Shown here in pieces: positions 26,758-36,550 of a DNA stretch of 64,000 nucleotides (positions are counted from its first letter, which is position 1; every line of letters begins with the position of its first letter). The stretch is from Luteolibacter pohnpeiensis (GTDB lineage Bacteria > Verrucomicrobiota > Verrucomicrobiia > Verrucomicrobiales > Akkermansiaceae). Made by a program: the position numbers and the translations under genes. The stretch covers positions 39,677-103,676 of the forward strand of contig NZ_JAENIJ010000014.1 of assembly GCF_016595435.1 (NCBI RefSeq). The letters are read 5' to 3'. Below the pieces are notes generated by a model, which was not told the DNA's origin, did no database searches, and saw only the letters and a program-made list of their open reading frames with translations.

Positions 26758-27204
26758 TTAGGGTTTTCCGCCGAAGGTGACGTAGTCGTCCAAGTCGAGC
26801 AGGTCCGCCCAGGTGGCGATGTCTGCGCGGGTGGTGCTGATATCTCCCAGCATCTTGGCAAAATACTGCTTGGTTTCCACATCGTCAGGCCCGCGTTGTT
26901 CCATAAAGGCCGACCATTGGGCGATTTCCCATGGCTTTGGTTTGGTGGTCGAGTTTTCCTGAACCCAGGCGAGGATTTCGCCGTCGCCCAGGCCATTTGC
27001 GAGTTGTTGCTTTAACTGCTCGGGATCGATACCGGCGTATTCAAGAAACCGCTGATCGAGTGGGCAATTGTAGTGGTACTCGCCATTCTTGCCGGCGAGT
27101 TCGGCACGGCCTTTATCGAGCATGCGCGGGAGTAAGACATAGCCACCGAGGCGGGCGCGTGGGCTACGAGGTGGGCGTTGGGTGAGGTCGGGGGTTGGTT
27201 CCAT
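26758..27204 (-). CDS. DUF5069-domain protein
   Basis: A 148-residue cytosolic protein with the DUF5069 features PRARLGGYVLLPRMLDKGRA near the N-terminus, then YNCPLDQRFL, LANGLGDGEILAWV, and a C-terminal TWADLLDLDD. The family has no assigned reaction and is common in Verrucomicrobia and Planctomycetes. It starts 12 bp after the Old Yellow Enzyme stop, so the two are almost certainly co-transcribed. This suggests a role in the same electrophile or redox response; that link is inferred from position only. Confidence 0.85.
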   Translation of the reverse strand: MEPTPDLTQRPPRSPRARLGGYVLLPRMLDKGRAELAGKNGEYHYNCPLDQRFLEYAGIDPEQLKQQLANGLGDGEILAWVQENSTTKPKPWEIAQWSAFMEQRGPDDVETKQYFAKMLGDISTTRADIATWADLLDLDDYVTFGGKP

Positions 27205-27216
27205 GATGTCTATTAA

Positions 27217-28266
27217 TTAGAGAGTGGGGTAGTCGGTGTAGCCTTTGCCGCCTTGACCGTAGAAGGTCGATGGATCGGCTTCGTTGAGAGGGGCAGCTTT
27301 TTGGAGGCGTTCGACCAGGTCAGGATTGGCAATGTAGGGCACCCCGAAGGCGACGGCTTCGGCACCGCCGTCGGCGACGATGGCCTCGGCCGTTTCGCGG
27401 GTGAATTTTTCGTTGGCGATGTAGGGGCCGCCAAATGCCTTTTTCATCAGCGGGCTGATGCTGTCGTCCGCCTGCTTTTCGCGAGTGCAGATGAAGGCGA
27501 TGCCGCGCTTGCCAAGTTCAGCCGCGACGTAGGTGAAAGTTTCTTCAGGGGTGGAGTCTGCCATGTCGTGACTGTCACGGCGCGGAGCGAGGTGCATGCC
27601 CACGCGATCGGCGCCCCAGACGGAAACCACGGCATCGGTGACTTCCAGCATCAGCCGGGCCCGGTTTTCAATCGAGCCACCGTATTCATCGGTGCGCTTG
27701 TTGGTGTGATCCTGGAGGAATTGGTCGAGCAGGTAGCCATTTGCACCGTGGATTTCAACTCCGTCGAAACCGGCCAACTTGGCGTTTTCCGCGCCTTTGC
27801 GGTAGGCCTCGACGATGCTGGGGAGTTCGCTGATTTCAAGCGCTCGCGGCGTCACGAACGGCTTCATCGGGCGGATCAGGCTGACGTGACCTTGTGGGGC
27901 GATGGCGCTCGGCGCGACCGGCAGTTCACCATCCAAATAGACTGGATCGGATACCCGGCCGACGTGCCAGAGCTGCAGGACAATGTGGCCGCCGGCGGCA
28001 TGCACGGCGGAAGTGACCTTTTTCCAGCCTTCGACCTGTTCTTCGGACCAAATGCCCGGGGTGTCCGGATAGCCGACGCCTTGGGGGCTGATTGAGGTGG
28101 CTTCGGAAATGATCAGTCCGGCACTGGCGCGCTGGACGTAATACTCCGCCATCAGATCGTTCGGCACGCGGCCTTCGCTGGCGCGGCAGCGGGTGAGGGG
28201 AGCCATGACGATGCGGTTTGGGAGTTCCCAGGCACCGATTTTCACAGGGTCGTAGAGGGTTGGCAT
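27217..28266 (-). CDS. Old Yellow Enzyme family ene-reductase (NemA-like)
   Basis: A 349-residue FMN enzyme. APLTRCRA is the N-terminal FMN strand; HGANGYLLDQFLQDHTNKRTD supplies the His/Asn pair that binds activated alkenes and the nearby Tyr donor. GAEAVAFGVPYIANPDL is the C-terminal phosphate-binding region. It reduces electrophilic alkenes, nitrate esters or quinones with NAD(P)H. It heads an operon with the DUF5069 gene and is divergent from an ArsR repressor, which parallels NemR-NemA control by reactive electrophiles. Confidence 0.93.
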   Translation of the reverse strand: MPTLYDPVKIGAWELPNRIVMAPLTRCRASEGRVPNDLMAEYYVQRASAGLIISEATSISPQGVGYPDTPGIWSEEQVEGWKKVTSAVHAAGGHIVLQLWHVGRVSDPVYLDGELPVAPSAIAPQGHVSLIRPMKPFVTPRALEISELPSIVEAYRKGAENAKLAGFDGVEIHGANGYLLDQFLQDHTNKRTDEYGGSIENRARLMLEVTDAVVSVWGADRVGMHLAPRRDSHDMADSTPEETFTYVAAELGKRGIAFICTREKQADDSISPLMKKAFGGPYIANEKFTRETAEAIVADGGAEAVAFGVPYIANPDLVERLQKAAPLNEADPSTFYGQGGKGYTDYPTL

Positions 28267-28314
28267 GGTATTGTTCGATTTGTGCCGAACTGTCAGGCTT
28301 TTGCAGAAAGCGTC

Positions 28315-28340
28315 AAATTTAAATTTCGATAATTGTCGAA
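28315..28340. promoter_or_regulatory. Probable ArsR operator between the OYE gene and the repressor gene
   Basis: Two adjacent palindromes lie in the 101-bp divergent gap: AAATTTAAATTT (28315-28326) and TTCGATAATTGTCGAA (28325-28340, symmetric except one pair). The second has the length and AT-centre typical of ArsR-family sites. Confidence 0.6.
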
Positions 28341-28367
28341 CCAGATTGTAGTGCTAGGGTTCCTTGC

Positions 28368-28691
28368 ATGAAAGTCTACCATCATCCCTCACTTGCCGAG
28401 ATTCCGTTGCCAGCGGTGATGCAGGCGCTGTCGGATCCATGTCGGATTGCCATTGTAAAAGAGTTGCTGACAGAAAACCGCCCTTTGGCGTGCAACGAAG
28501 TACCATTGCAGATTTCAAAGGCAACCCGGTCCCATCATTTTGAAGTGTTGCGTGAGGCGGGTCTGATCCACACCCGGGTGGAAGGAACCAAGTGCATGAC
28601 CTCGCTGCGGGCGGAGGAGATTGAAAATCGCTTTCCTGGGCTACTGCAGCTCATCATCGAAAAAGAAGCCGCCTGCGAGGTGGAGGAATGA
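28368..28691 (+). CDS. ArsR-family winged-helix repressor
   Basis: A 107-residue protein with a winged HTH: MQALSDPCRIAIVKELL, recognition region ISKATRSHHFEVLREAGLI, then a wing RVEGTKCMTSL. Cysteines at the HTH entry (DPC), in RPLACNEV, in GTKCM and near the C-terminus (AACEVE) could sense electrophiles or metals, though the classic ELCVCDL metal site is missing. It is divergent from the ene-reductase operon and probably represses it and itself. Confidence 0.88.
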   Translation: MKVYHHPSLAEIPLPAVMQALSDPCRIAIVKELLTENRPLACNEVPLQISKATRSHHFEVLREAGLIHTRVEGTKCMTSLRAEEIENRFPGLLQLIIEKEAACEVEE

Positions 28692-28974
28692 AGTAATTTT
28701 TGGCAGCGCCAGGGATTTTTTCGCAAAAAAGCCCGGATTCGACGATTTTTTCTAAATTTTTCAAATTAGGACTTGTCAGGTTCGGCTTCATTCCTAAGGT
28801 CGCCGCCCCCACATCACGGCCTGTTCTCGCAAGCGCGAAGCAAGACCGCCACATCAGGGAATCAAATTTATCGGGTGCAGCTCCGGAAAATAGGCTCCTG
28901 CGAGGAATCTCGCCGGTGCACCGGTTTGCCCCAATGACTCAACATCTGGGAAAAACAGAACCACGCAGGAAATC
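28692..28974 (+). promoter_or_regulatory. Leader and promoter region of the str-S10-spc ribosomal cluster
   Basis: This 283-bp gap has an AT-rich stretch at about 28733-28770 suited to a promoter, with a TTGTCA at 28775 but no convincing -10. A GC-rich leader of up to about 200 nt follows. TTTTTTCGCAAAAAA at about 28716-28730 may be part of the arsR end. No gene is seen; an autoregulatory site for S7 or S12 is possible but not identified. Confidence 0.4.
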
Positions 28975-29379
28975 ATGCCGACCATCAATCAGCTCGTTCG
29001 CAAAGGACGCCTCACTCCGGCCGAGAAGTCGAAGTCACCCGCCCTTGTGAATTGCCCTCAGCGCCGCGGCGTATGTCTACAAGTCATGACCCGCACGCCG
29101 AAGAAGCCGAACTCGGCGCTTCGTAAAGTAGCCAAGGTCCGCCTTACCAATGGATTTGAAGTTATCGCCTACATCGGCGGTGAAGGACACAACCTTCAGG
29201 AGCACTCGATCGTTCTCGTTCGTGGTGGCCGGGTGAAGGACCTTCCAGGTGTTCGCTACCACATCGTTCGTGGTTCACTCGATACTCTCGGTGTCGATAA
29301 GCGTCGTCAATCTCGCTCCAAATACGGTGCGAAACGTCCAAAACCGGGCGCAGCAGCTCCTGCCAAGGGCAAGAAGTAA
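28975..29379 (+). CDS. rpsL: 30S ribosomal protein S12
   Basis: A 134-residue protein with the universal [11 protein letters not shown] start, PQRRGVC and the decoding-site loop [10 protein letters not shown]. The lysine at the streptomycin site is the sensitive type. The C-terminus carries an Ala/Lys/Pro extension. It is the first gene of the ribosomal run and one of the few with a Shine-Dalgarno-like AGGA before its ATG. Confidence 0.98.
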   Translation: MPTINQLVRKGRLTPAEKSKSPALVNCPQRRGVCLQVMTRTPKKPNSALRKVAKVRLTNGFEVIAYIGGEGHNLQEHSIVLVRGGRVKDLPGVRYHIVRGSLDTLGVDKRRQSRSKYGAKRPKPGAAAPAKGKK

Positions 29380-29416
29380 TCTCGTCATTTCATCAATCAT
29401 TTTACCCTAAAACGCC

Positions 29417-29890
29417 ATGCCACGCCGCAAGCGCATTTTCACCAAGCCTGATCGTAGCGATGCCCGCTATGATAGTCCGCTCGTTGGTCACTTGATCAGC
29501 AAAATCATGCGCGATGGGAAACGCTCCCTCGCACAACGCATCGTTTATGCTGCCATCGACCGCGCTAACGAAGGTATCGATACCGTTGATCCTCTCGAGG
29601 TCATCACCCGTGCCGTTGAGAACGCCAAGCCACGCGTGGAAGTGAAATCCCGCCGCGTTGGTGGTGCAACTTACCAAGTGCCGCTTGAAGTTGCTGCAGA
29701 CCGTTCTGAGTCGCTCGCGCTCCGCTGGATCGTGAACTACGCCCGCAACCGCAAAGGCACACCAATGCACGTGGCTCTCGCGAACGAAATCAAGGATGCT
29801 GCCAACAACCAAGGCAGCTCGGTTCGCAAGCGCGACGACGTTCACAAGATGGCGCAGGCAAACCGTGCCTTCGCTCACTTCCGCTTCTAA
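29417..29890 (+). CDS. rpsG: 30S ribosomal protein S7
   Basis: A 157-residue assembly-initiator protein that binds the 3' major domain of 16S rRNA. MPRRKRIFTKPDRSDARYDS, KPRVEVKSRRVGGATYQVP and ALRWIVNYARNR are typical. The start lies 37 bp after rpsL and shows no Shine-Dalgarno sequence. Confidence 0.98.
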   Translation: MPRRKRIFTKPDRSDARYDSPLVGHLISKIMRDGKRSLAQRIVYAAIDRANEGIDTVDPLEVITRAVENAKPRVEVKSRRVGGATYQVPLEVAADRSESLALRWIVNYARNRKGTPMHVALANEIKDAANNQGSSVRKRDDVHKMAQANRAFAHFRF

Positions 29891-29945
29891 TCTACCATTC
29901 CGCCTCATCTGAGATCACTCTCCGCCGTTTCGACGGCCTCCCACT

Positions 29946-32087
29946 GTGAATCCTAACTCTCCAGACCGCCCATACGTGCTCGAGCGCACCCGTAATATCG
30001 GGATCGCTGCGCACATTGATGCGGGGAAGACGACGCTCACCGAGCGTATCCTCTTCTATACGGGGATGATTCACAAAATCGGTGAGGTTCACGACGGCGC
30101 TGCGACCACCGACTGGATGGAGCAGGAGCGTGAGCGCGGAATCACCATCACCTCTGCGGCGGTGACCACTGAATGGTGGCAGCGCGCTGAAGAGGGAACG
30201 GTGAAGCTCTTTCCAGAGCAGAAGCAACGAATCAACATCATCGATACTCCAGGGCACGTCGACTTCACTGCAGAAGTTGAGCGTTCCCTGCGGGTTCTCG
30301 ATGGTGCCATCGTGGTATTTGATGCCGTCGCCGGCGTTCAGCCTCAAACTGAAACGGTTTGGCGTCAGGCTAACAAATATCACGTTCCGCGTCTGGTGTT
30401 CGTCAATAAGATGGACCGCACCGGCGCTGATTTCGACAACGTGGTTGCCGAAGTTAAAGAGAAGCTCGGTGCCAATGCGGTCCGGATTCTCATCCCAATC
30501 GGTGCTGAAGATCAATTGATCGGCCAGATCGACGTGGTGAACCAAAAAGCGGTTTACTTCTCGGATGACGATAAATTCGGCTCCACCTACTCCGTTCGCG
30601 AGCTTGAAGGTGAGCTGAAACAAATCGGTGAAGCCGCCTACGAGGAATTGGTCGCAGCGGTTACCGACATCGATGAGCAGCTCGGCGAAAAATTCCTTCT
30701 CGAAGAGCCATTCACTCTTGAAGAGCTCAAACAAGGCATACGCCGCGCCACCATCGCCAATAAGCTGATTCCAGTTGCTGGTGGCTCCGCTTTCAAAAAT
30801 AAAGGCGTTCAATACCTCCTGGATGCCGTTATCGATTACCTTCCGAGCCCGCTCGACATTCCGGCTGCCGTCGGGATGGATCCTGAGAATGAGGATCACG
30901 AAATCGTGGTGCCTACTTCGGACAACGAAAAGTTCGTTTCCCTCGCCTTCAAACTCTGGGCAGACAAGTTCGTAGGCAAACTGGTTTTCTTCCGCGTCTA
31001 CTCCGGAGTCGTTAAAAAAGGCGATACGGTTTACAATCCGCGGACCCGACGATCCGAGCGCGTTGGTCGTCTCATTCGCATCCAGTCCAATCAGCATACG
31101 GACATTGATGCGTGCTACGCAGGTGATATTGCCGCCATGGTCGGCATCAAGAACGTCACCACAGGCGATACTCTCGCCGCTGAGAAACACGATGTGGTTC
31201 TCGAGCCTCCCACTTTCCCGGATCCGGTCATTTCGATGGCTGTTGAGCCGAAAACTAAAGCCGACCAGGAAAAACTCGCCCTCGCCCTGGCTCGCCTCTC
31301 TGAAGAAGATCCGACCTTCATGGTCAAAACCGACGAGGAAACCGGCCAAACCATTATTTCCGGAATGGGCGAGCTCCACTTGGAGATCATCGTCGACCGC
31401 CTCCGCCGCGAGTTCAAGGTGGAAGCCAATACCGGCGCCCCGCAAATCGCTTACCGCGAAACGATCACTGCCTCAGCGGGTGGTGAAGGCAAGCTGGTCA
31501 AGCAATCCGGTGGCCGCGGCCAATACGGTCACGTCATTCTTTCCGTCCGCCCGAACGAAAAGGGCAAGGGACTGACCATCGAAAACAAAGTGATCGGTGG
31601 CAGCATTCCCAAGGAATACATCAATGCGGTTTACAAAGGCATCGGCGAAGCGATGACCAACGGCACCGTTGCCGGTTATCCGGTGATTGATGTGCATGTC
31701 GACATTCTCGACGGTTCCTATCACGACGTTGATTCCAACGAAAACGCTTTCACCATGGCGGCCATTTTCGCCATGCGAGATGCCTTCAAGAACGCCAAAC
31801 CGATTCTGCTGGAACCGGTCATGGCCGTCGAGGTTTCCACCCCGGATGACTATCAAGGTGATGTCATGGGAGATCTGAACCGCCGCCGCGGCCAGATCCA
31901 GAACATGGAATCGAAAGGCAAGCTCGCCATCGTCCGCGCCAATGTTCCTCTCAAGGAAATGTTCGGCTACTCCACCGCCGTCCGCACCATTTCTTCGGGT
32001 CGTGCTTCGTATTCGATGACTCCATCGCATTTCGAGCAAGTCCCGAACAACATCGTCGAAGAAATCGCCAGCGATCGTCTTGGCTGA
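29946..32087 (+). CDS. fusA: Elongation factor G
   Basis: A 713-residue GTPase that drives tRNA-mRNA translocation. G1 is [15 protein letters not shown], switch I is [12 protein letters not shown]3 is DTPGHVDF and G4 is NKMDR. Domain IV shows GGRGQYGHV and domain [16 protein letters not shown]. It starts with GTG at 29946, 55 bp after rpsG; no better ATG exists near the N-terminus. tuf, which follows fusA in many bacteria, is absent: rpsJ comes next. Confidence 0.97.
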   Translation: MNPNSPDRPYVLERTRNIGIAAHIDAGKTTLTERILFYTGMIHKIGEVHDGAATTDWMEQERERGITITSAAVTTEWWQRAEEGTVKLFPEQKQRINIIDTPGHVDFTAEVERSLRVLDGAIVVFDAVAGVQPQTETVWRQANKYHVPRLVFVNKMDRTGADFDNVVAEVKEKLGANAVRILIPIGAEDQLIGQIDVVNQKAVYFSDDDKFGSTYSVRELEGELKQIGEAAYEELVAAVTDIDEQLGEKFLLEEPFTLEELKQGIRRATIANKLIPVAGGSAFKNKGVQYLLDAVIDYLPSPLDIPAAVGMDPENEDHEIVVPTSDNEKFVSLAFKLWADKFVGKLVFFRVYSGVVKKGDTVYNPRTRRSERVGRLIRIQSNQHTDIDACYAGDIAAMVGIKNVTTGDTLAAEKHDVVLEPPTFPDPVISMAVEPKTKADQEKLALALARLSEEDPTFMVKTDEETGQTIISGMGELHLEIIVDRLRREFKVEANTGAPQIAYRETITASAGGEGKLVKQSGGRGQYGHVILSVRPNEKGKGLTIENKVIGGSIPKEYINAVYKGIGEAMTNGTVAGYPVIDVHVDILDGSYHDVDSNENAFTMAAIFAMRDAFKNAKPILLEPVMAVEVSTPDDYQGDVMGDLNRRRGQIQNMESKGKLAIVRANVPLKEMFGYSTAVRTISSGRASYSMTPSHFEQVPNNIVEEIASDRLG

Positions 32088-32134
32088 TTACTCGCTCTAA
32101 AAACTAATAGTTACACTAGAACCACTCCCTAACC

Positions 32135-32443
32135 ATGGAAAACCAGAAGATCCGCATCCGCCTGCGCGCTTATGACCACCGCGCCATCGACCGCTCCGCA
32201 GCCGAAATCGTGGAAACCGCCAAGCGCACTGGAGCCCGCGTTGCCGGCCCGATCCCGCTTCCTACCCGCATCGAGAAGTTCAGTGTTAACCGTTCCGTTC
32301 ACGTGAACAAGAAGTCCGCCGAACAATTCGAGATCCGCACTCACAAGCGCTTGCTCGATATCGTTGACCCGACCGCACGCACGGTTGACGAGCTGAAGAA
32401 GCTCAACCTGCCAGCAGGTGTTGACATCACCATCCGCATCTGA
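32135..32443 (+). CDS. rpsJ: 30S ribosomal protein S10
   Basis: A 102-residue protein with [18 protein letters not shown] and the loop [14 protein letters not shown]. Besides its place in the 30S head, it is NusE in transcription antitermination. It opens the S10 part of the run, 47 bp after fusA. Confidence 0.98.
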   Translation: MENQKIRIRLRAYDHRAIDRSAAEIVETAKRTGARVAGPIPLPTRIEKFSVNRSVHVNKKSAEQFEIRTHKRLLDIVDPTARTVDELKKLNLPAGVDITIRI

Positions 32444-32500
32444 GCTGACCGCCCCGTCCAATTCGTTTCCAATTTTTCAATCTCTTAAATTTTCCAAGCA

Positions 32501-33136
32501 ATGTCCCTCGGTCTTCTCGGCAAAAAAATCGGCATGACCCGCTTGTTCGACGAACAAGCCGGAAGCATGATTCCCGTCACCGTCATCGACGTTTCGGGCA
32601 ACACTCTGCTCCAATCCAAAACCACCGAAACTGACGGCTACACCGCCGTTCAAGTTGGTTTTGACGATCAGAAAGAGCAACGCGTCAGCAAGCCTGACCT
32701 CGGCCGCTTCAAGAAAGCTGGCTGCGCACCAAAACGCATCGTCAAAGAATTCCGCTTCGAAAGCGGCGCAACTCTTCCAACCGAACACACTGGCCTTGAG
32801 ACTTTCACCGAAGGTCAATTCGTCGACGTGATCGGCACCACCAAAGGTCGTGGTTTCCAAGGTGCGGTCAAGCGCCACGGATTCGGCGGTCTCAAGCAGA
32901 CCCACGGTTCCATGATGCACCGCAGAACGGGTGCCATTGGTTGCCGCTCCACTCCGGGCCGCGTTTGGAAAAACCAAAAGATGCCAGGTCACATGGGTGA
33001 TGTGCCACGCACCATTCAAAACCTCAAAGTCGTCGCCGTTCGCCCTGAAGACGGTGTTATCCTGATCTCCGGTGCCGTTCCTGGTGCCAAAGGTGGCTAC
33101 CTCACCATCCGTGCCGCCAAGAAAAAGTCCGCGTAA
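32501..33136 (+). CDS. rplC: 50S ribosomal protein L3
   Basis: A 211-residue protein with LGKKIGMTRLFDE at the start, FVDVIGTTKGRGFQGAVKRHGF and the GCRSTPGRVWKNQKMPGHMG loop that reaches the peptidyl-transferase centre. Length and order are normal. No Shine-Dalgarno sequence is visible. Confidence 0.98.
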   Translation: MSLGLLGKKIGMTRLFDEQAGSMIPVTVIDVSGNTLLQSKTTETDGYTAVQVGFDDQKEQRVSKPDLGRFKKAGCAPKRIVKEFRFESGATLPTEHTGLETFTEGQFVDVIGTTKGRGFQGAVKRHGFGGLKQTHGSMMHRRTGAIGCRSTPGRVWKNQKMPGHMGDVPRTIQNLKVVAVRPEDGVILISGAVPGAKGGYLTIRAAKKKSA

Positions 33137-33173
33137 TCGCTGGACCTTCCTGAAACCTCTCACGCCTTAAGCC

Positions 33174-33782
33174 ATGTCAGCCAAGACCTTTACCGAAGCA
33201 GACGCCCAAGCCGCCAACATCACGTTGGTTGGACCTGAGCGCGGACGCCAGGCCGTTCACGACCTCGTGACCGCCTATCGTGCCAATCGCCGCACCGGCT
33301 CCGCCAACACCAAGACCCGCGGCGAAGTCAGCGGGAACAACAAGAAGATCTACAAACAAAAGGGCACCGGTAATGCACGTCACGGTGACAAACGCGCTCC
33401 GATTTTCGTCGGTGGTGGCGTTGTCTTCGGCCCACGTCCTCGCGACTATTCGAAGAAGGTTCCAAAGACCGTCCGCAAGCTCGCCTTGCGCCGCGTTTTG
33501 GGTGACTTGGTCCGCGACGAGAAAATCGTCACGGTTGATTCTTTCGCCATCGAAGACGGCAAGACCAAGTCCTTCGTCGCAGCAGTTAGCGCCATCACTC
33601 CAAACGACAAGGTCGTGATCGTCGGCAACAACTTCGACGACGCCACCCGCCGCGCTGCTCGCAACGTTGGCTGGACTCAATTGGTGAGCGGCAGCGACCT
33701 CAATGTGGAAGAGCTCCTCCTTGCCAAGACCGTCATCCTCGTTGGTGACGCTGTCAGCACTCTCGCATTCCGCACCGCCTGA
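33174..33782 (+). CDS. rplD: 50S ribosomal protein L4
   Basis: A 202-residue protein with the extended exit-tunnel loop (NTKTRGEVSGNNKKIYKQKG, GNARHGDKRAP, GGGVVFGPRPRDYSKKVPK). In E. coli L4 also represses the S10 operon; no L4-type leader is recognisable here because the run starts far upstream at rpsL. Confidence 0.98.
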   Translation: MSAKTFTEADAQAANITLVGPERGRQAVHDLVTAYRANRRTGSANTKTRGEVSGNNKKIYKQKGTGNARHGDKRAPIFVGGGVVFGPRPRDYSKKVPKTVRKLALRRVLGDLVRDEKIVTVDSFAIEDGKTKSFVAAVSAITPNDKVVIVGNNFDDATRRAARNVGWTQLVSGSDLNVEELLLAKTVILVGDAVSTLAFRTA

Positions 33783-33805
33783 ACCCCGGACCCCATACCG
33801 AGAAC

Positions 33806-34090
33806 ATGAAAGACATTTACCAGGTTATCAAAAACGTCCGGCTGAGTGAAAAAGCCACTCTGCTTCAGGAGCTCAACAACGAAGTGGTGATCGAGGTTGA
33901 TCCTCGCGCCACCAAGGTCGAGATCAAACAAGCGGTTCAGCAATTGTTCGGAAAGACCGTTGTTGGAGTCCGCACTGCCAACTACGACGGCAAGCAACGC
34001 CGCAAACGCCGCGCCGATGCTGGAACCACCGCACAGTGGAAAAAGGCCATCGTTCGCCTCAAACAAGGAGAATCCCTCGACCTCGTCTAA
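33806..34090 (+). CDS. rplW: 50S ribosomal protein L23
   Basis: A 94-residue exit-tunnel protein and docking site for trigger factor and SRP. IKNVRLSEKATLL and VEIKQAVQQLFGKTVVGVRT are typical. It lies 23 bp after rplD. Confidence 0.97.
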   Translation: MKDIYQVIKNVRLSEKATLLQELNNEVVIEVDPRATKVEIKQAVQQLFGKTVVGVRTANYDGKQRRKRRADAGTTAQWKKAIVRLKQGESLDLV

Positions 34091-34149
34091 GTCACACGGC
34101 CCATTTTGGCCCGACGCTCCAAACGTAACACACAACCGTTCCGCGAGTC

Positions 34150-34992
34150 ATGCCCCTTAAAACTTTCAGACCAAACACCCCTCCAGCGCGCTACAAGCAG
34201 CTTCCTACTTTCGAGGAAATCACCAAGAGCAAGCCTGAGAAGAGCCTTCTCACTCCGCTCAAGCGCAGCGGTGGTCGTAACAACACCGGCCGCATCACCA
34301 CCCGTCACATCGGCGGTGGTCACAAGCGCCACTACCGTCTTGTCGATTTCAAGCGCAAGAAGCTGGACGTGCCTGCGACCGTGCTCGGCATCGAATACGA
34401 TCCAAACCGCACTTCCCGCATCGCGTTGATCCAATACACCGATGGCCAGAAGTCCTACATCATCGCCCCTGTCGGCCTTGAAGTCGGAGCGACCGTCATG
34501 TCCGGTGAAAACGCACCTGCGAAACCAGGCAACGCGCTGCCATTGAAGAGCATCCCGCTCGGAACATTCATCCATAACATCGAGCTGACCCCGGGAACCG
34601 GTGGCAAAATCGCTCGTTCCGCTGGCCAAGCCGCAGTGCTTTCCAACCGCGACGACGAGTGGGCTTTGGTGAAACTTCCTTCCGGTGAAATCCGCCGTTT
34701 CCACCTCGATTCGTTCGCAACCGTCGGCCAAGTCGGCAACCGCGATCACATGAACGAGGTTTCCGGAAAAGCAGGTCGCACCCGCTGGCAAGGTGTCCGT
34801 CCTACCGTCCGTGGTATGACCATGAACCCTGTCGACCACCCGAACGGTGGTGGTGAAGGTAAGTCCAAGTCCGGTGGTGGTCGCCAGCACCTTCTTTCCC
34901 CATGGGGTCATGCGAAAGGTCAGAAGACCCGCAACAAGAAGAAGGGCACCAGCGTCTTCATCGTCGAGTCCCGCCATCAACGGAAGAAGTAA
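34150..34992 (+). CDS. rplB: 50S ribosomal protein L2
   Basis: A 280-residue protein with [19 protein letters not shown], the conserved [14 protein letters not shown] near the peptidyl-transferase centre and a basic C-terminus. Full length, in normal order after rplW. Confidence 0.98.
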   Translation: MPLKTFRPNTPPARYKQLPTFEEITKSKPEKSLLTPLKRSGGRNNTGRITTRHIGGGHKRHYRLVDFKRKKLDVPATVLGIEYDPNRTSRIALIQYTDGQKSYIIAPVGLEVGATVMSGENAPAKPGNALPLKSIPLGTFIHNIELTPGTGGKIARSAGQAAVLSNRDDEWALVKLPSGEIRRFHLDSFATVGQVGNRDHMNEVSGKAGRTRWQGVRPTVRGMTMNPVDHPNGGGEGKSKSGGGRQHLLSPWGHAKGQKTRNKKKGTSVFIVESRHQRKK

Positions 34993-35033
34993 TCCTTCAA
35001 CCTTTCCGATATTCCTAAACCGAAATCATTCCC

Positions 35034-35306
35034 ATGCCACGCTCACTCAAGAAAGGCCCATTCGTCGATCAGAAGCTCCTCGCCAAGATCGATGCCGTCG
35101 CCGAAGCTGGATCCGACCGCAAGCCCATCAAAACATGGAGCCGCAAGTCGATGATCACGCCTGACTTCGTCAGCCACAACTTTGCGGTTCACAACGGCAA
35201 GACCTTCGTCCCAGTTTACGTCACCGAAAACATGGTTGGCCACAAACTCGGTGAATTCGCACCTACCCGTATCTTCCGCAACCACGGCGGTATTGGTAAG
35301 AAATAA
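35034..35306 (+). CDS. rpsS: 30S ribosomal protein S19
   Basis: A 90-residue protein with [33 protein letters not shown] and [16 protein letters not shown], all typical. Next to it, where rplV normally follows directly, an unrelated secreted protein gene begins 35 bp downstream. Confidence 0.98.
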   Translation: MPRSLKKGPFVDQKLLAKIDAVAEAGSDRKPIKTWSRKSMITPDFVSHNFAVHNGKTFVPVYVTENMVGHKLGEFAPTRIFRNHGGIGKK

Positions 35307-35341
35307 TTCCTGATCAGATCGCTTCAAGCTTCTCCATCGAA

Positions 35342-36055
35342 ATGTTCACTTCGGGTCATCTCACAGCAGCTCTCAGCGCCTTCGGGCTGCTGGCCGGTGC
35401 TGCTGTGTGCCCGGCGCAGAACGCGACGACCGAGGAGCTGCATGGAATGATCCTGAGTCTGCAGGAACAGAACAAAACATTGCAGCGTAGTCTGGTCGAA
35501 GCCAATCAGGCTGAAAAGCAGGCTACGGCTGAACTCACCCAAATCAGGGAGAGATTGGAAGCGCTGGGTAAGAATCTTCTGGATGGCGATGAGGATCGCC
35601 GGATCCAGGCGTTTGCTGACCTCGCCGTGGAAAAAGATCGTAACAAAGACCTGCAAGCCGCCGCTTCCAAGGTGGCCGCAGTGGTCTACGATTACCTCCG
35701 CCAAGCCATCGTTTCCGACCCTGATGCACGACTTCGTGTCGAAACTTCGCTAAGAGAGCTTGACGCCGTTCTCGGACTACGCCAGAAGCCCCGCCCCGAA
35801 GTTCGCACCGGTACCCTCCAGCAGGCGACTGTCGTAAGTTTGGATCAAGAAAGTGGCATGCTCGTTTTCAATCTGGGAGAAACCCAGGGTGCGAAAATCG
35901 GCATGAGCTTCCGCCTCCAGCACGGCCAGCAACCTTATGGAAAAGCCATCCTCGCGGATGTCCGAAAGGATATCAGCGGCGCCTTCGTCGAGACCATCGA
36001 CAACCTTCAAGAATCACCCCGTCCCGGCGATCTCGCCATTCTCTTAACCGAATAA
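35342..36055 (+). CDS. Secreted coiled-coil protein inserted in the S10 operon
   Basis: A 237-residue protein between rpsS and rplV, in the same orientation with 35- and 38-bp gaps. It has a signal peptide ending AAVCPAQ, a coiled coil at about 30-90 (LHGMILSLQEQNKTLQRSL, EANQAEKQATAELTQIRERL), a helical linker, and a C-terminal beta domain at about 160-237. The pattern there (ATVVSLDQESGMLVFNLGET, GAKIGMSFRLQHG, PGDLAILL) resembles FlgT_C-like domains of envelope proteins. It has no ribosomal protein features. Codon use looks as biased as that of its neighbours and there are no mobile-element scars, so the insertion seems old and kept. Confidence 0.85.
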   Translation: MFTSGHLTAALSAFGLLAGAAVCPAQNATTEELHGMILSLQEQNKTLQRSLVEANQAEKQATAELTQIRERLEALGKNLLDGDEDRRIQAFADLAVEKDRNKDLQAAASKVAAVVYDYLRQAIVSDPDARLRVETSLRELDAVLGLRQKPRPEVRTGTLQQATVVSLDQESGMLVFNLGETQGAKIGMSFRLQHGQQPYGKAILADVRKDISGAFVETIDNLQESPRPGDLAILLTE

Positions 36056-36093
36056 GCCTAACCGCTTCTAAATTTTTTAAACCGTCGCGACCC

Positions 36094-36519
36094 ATGGAAG
36101 TCAAGAGCACCACCAAATACGTTCGTCTCTCGCCGAAAAAGGCGCGCGACGTTGCCCGTGAAATTCAAGGCCTGCCCGTGTCGAACGCCCTCGACATCCT
36201 GACCTTCACTCCGAAGAAAGCAGCTACGCTCATCGGCAAAACGCTGAAAACCGCCATTGCAGACGCTGAGAACAACTACTCGCTCGACACCAACACCCTG
36301 GTCGTCAAGGAAGCTGTAATCGGTGCTGGTCCAACACTCCGCCGTTTCATGCCACGTGCCAAGGGCTCCGCAGGTCCCATCCTGAAGCGCACCAGCCACA
36401 TTTCCATCACTCTCGTAGGCTCCGCTCCCGAGAAGAAGCCAAAGCCAGCTCGTAAAGCAGCTGCCAAGAAAACCGAAACTCCGGCCGCTGAACCTGCTGC
36501 AGCCGAAGAACAAGCCTAA
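36094..36519 (+). CDS. rplV: 50S ribosomal protein L22
   Basis: A 141-residue protein with YVRLSPKKARDVAREIQGLP and a tunnel-facing hairpin around AVIGAGPTLRRFMPRAKGSA. It ends in an Ala/Lys/Pro/Glu extension of about 30 residues beyond the usual end. Confidence 0.97.
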   Translation: MEVKSTTKYVRLSPKKARDVAREIQGLPVSNALDILTFTPKKAATLIGKTLKTAIADAENNYSLDTNTLVVKEAVIGAGPTLRRFMPRAKGSAGPILKRTSHISITLVGSAPEKKPKPARKAAAKKTETPAAEPAAAEEQA

Positions 36520-36550
36520 TCCTCTCTCTTAATCTCATCCCTCACCGACC

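Noticed and set aside
29892..31445. 517-codon open frame on the minus strand opposite fusA
   Set aside because: It is the shadow of EF-G, created by strong codon bias; no family motif is present and EF-G is complete.
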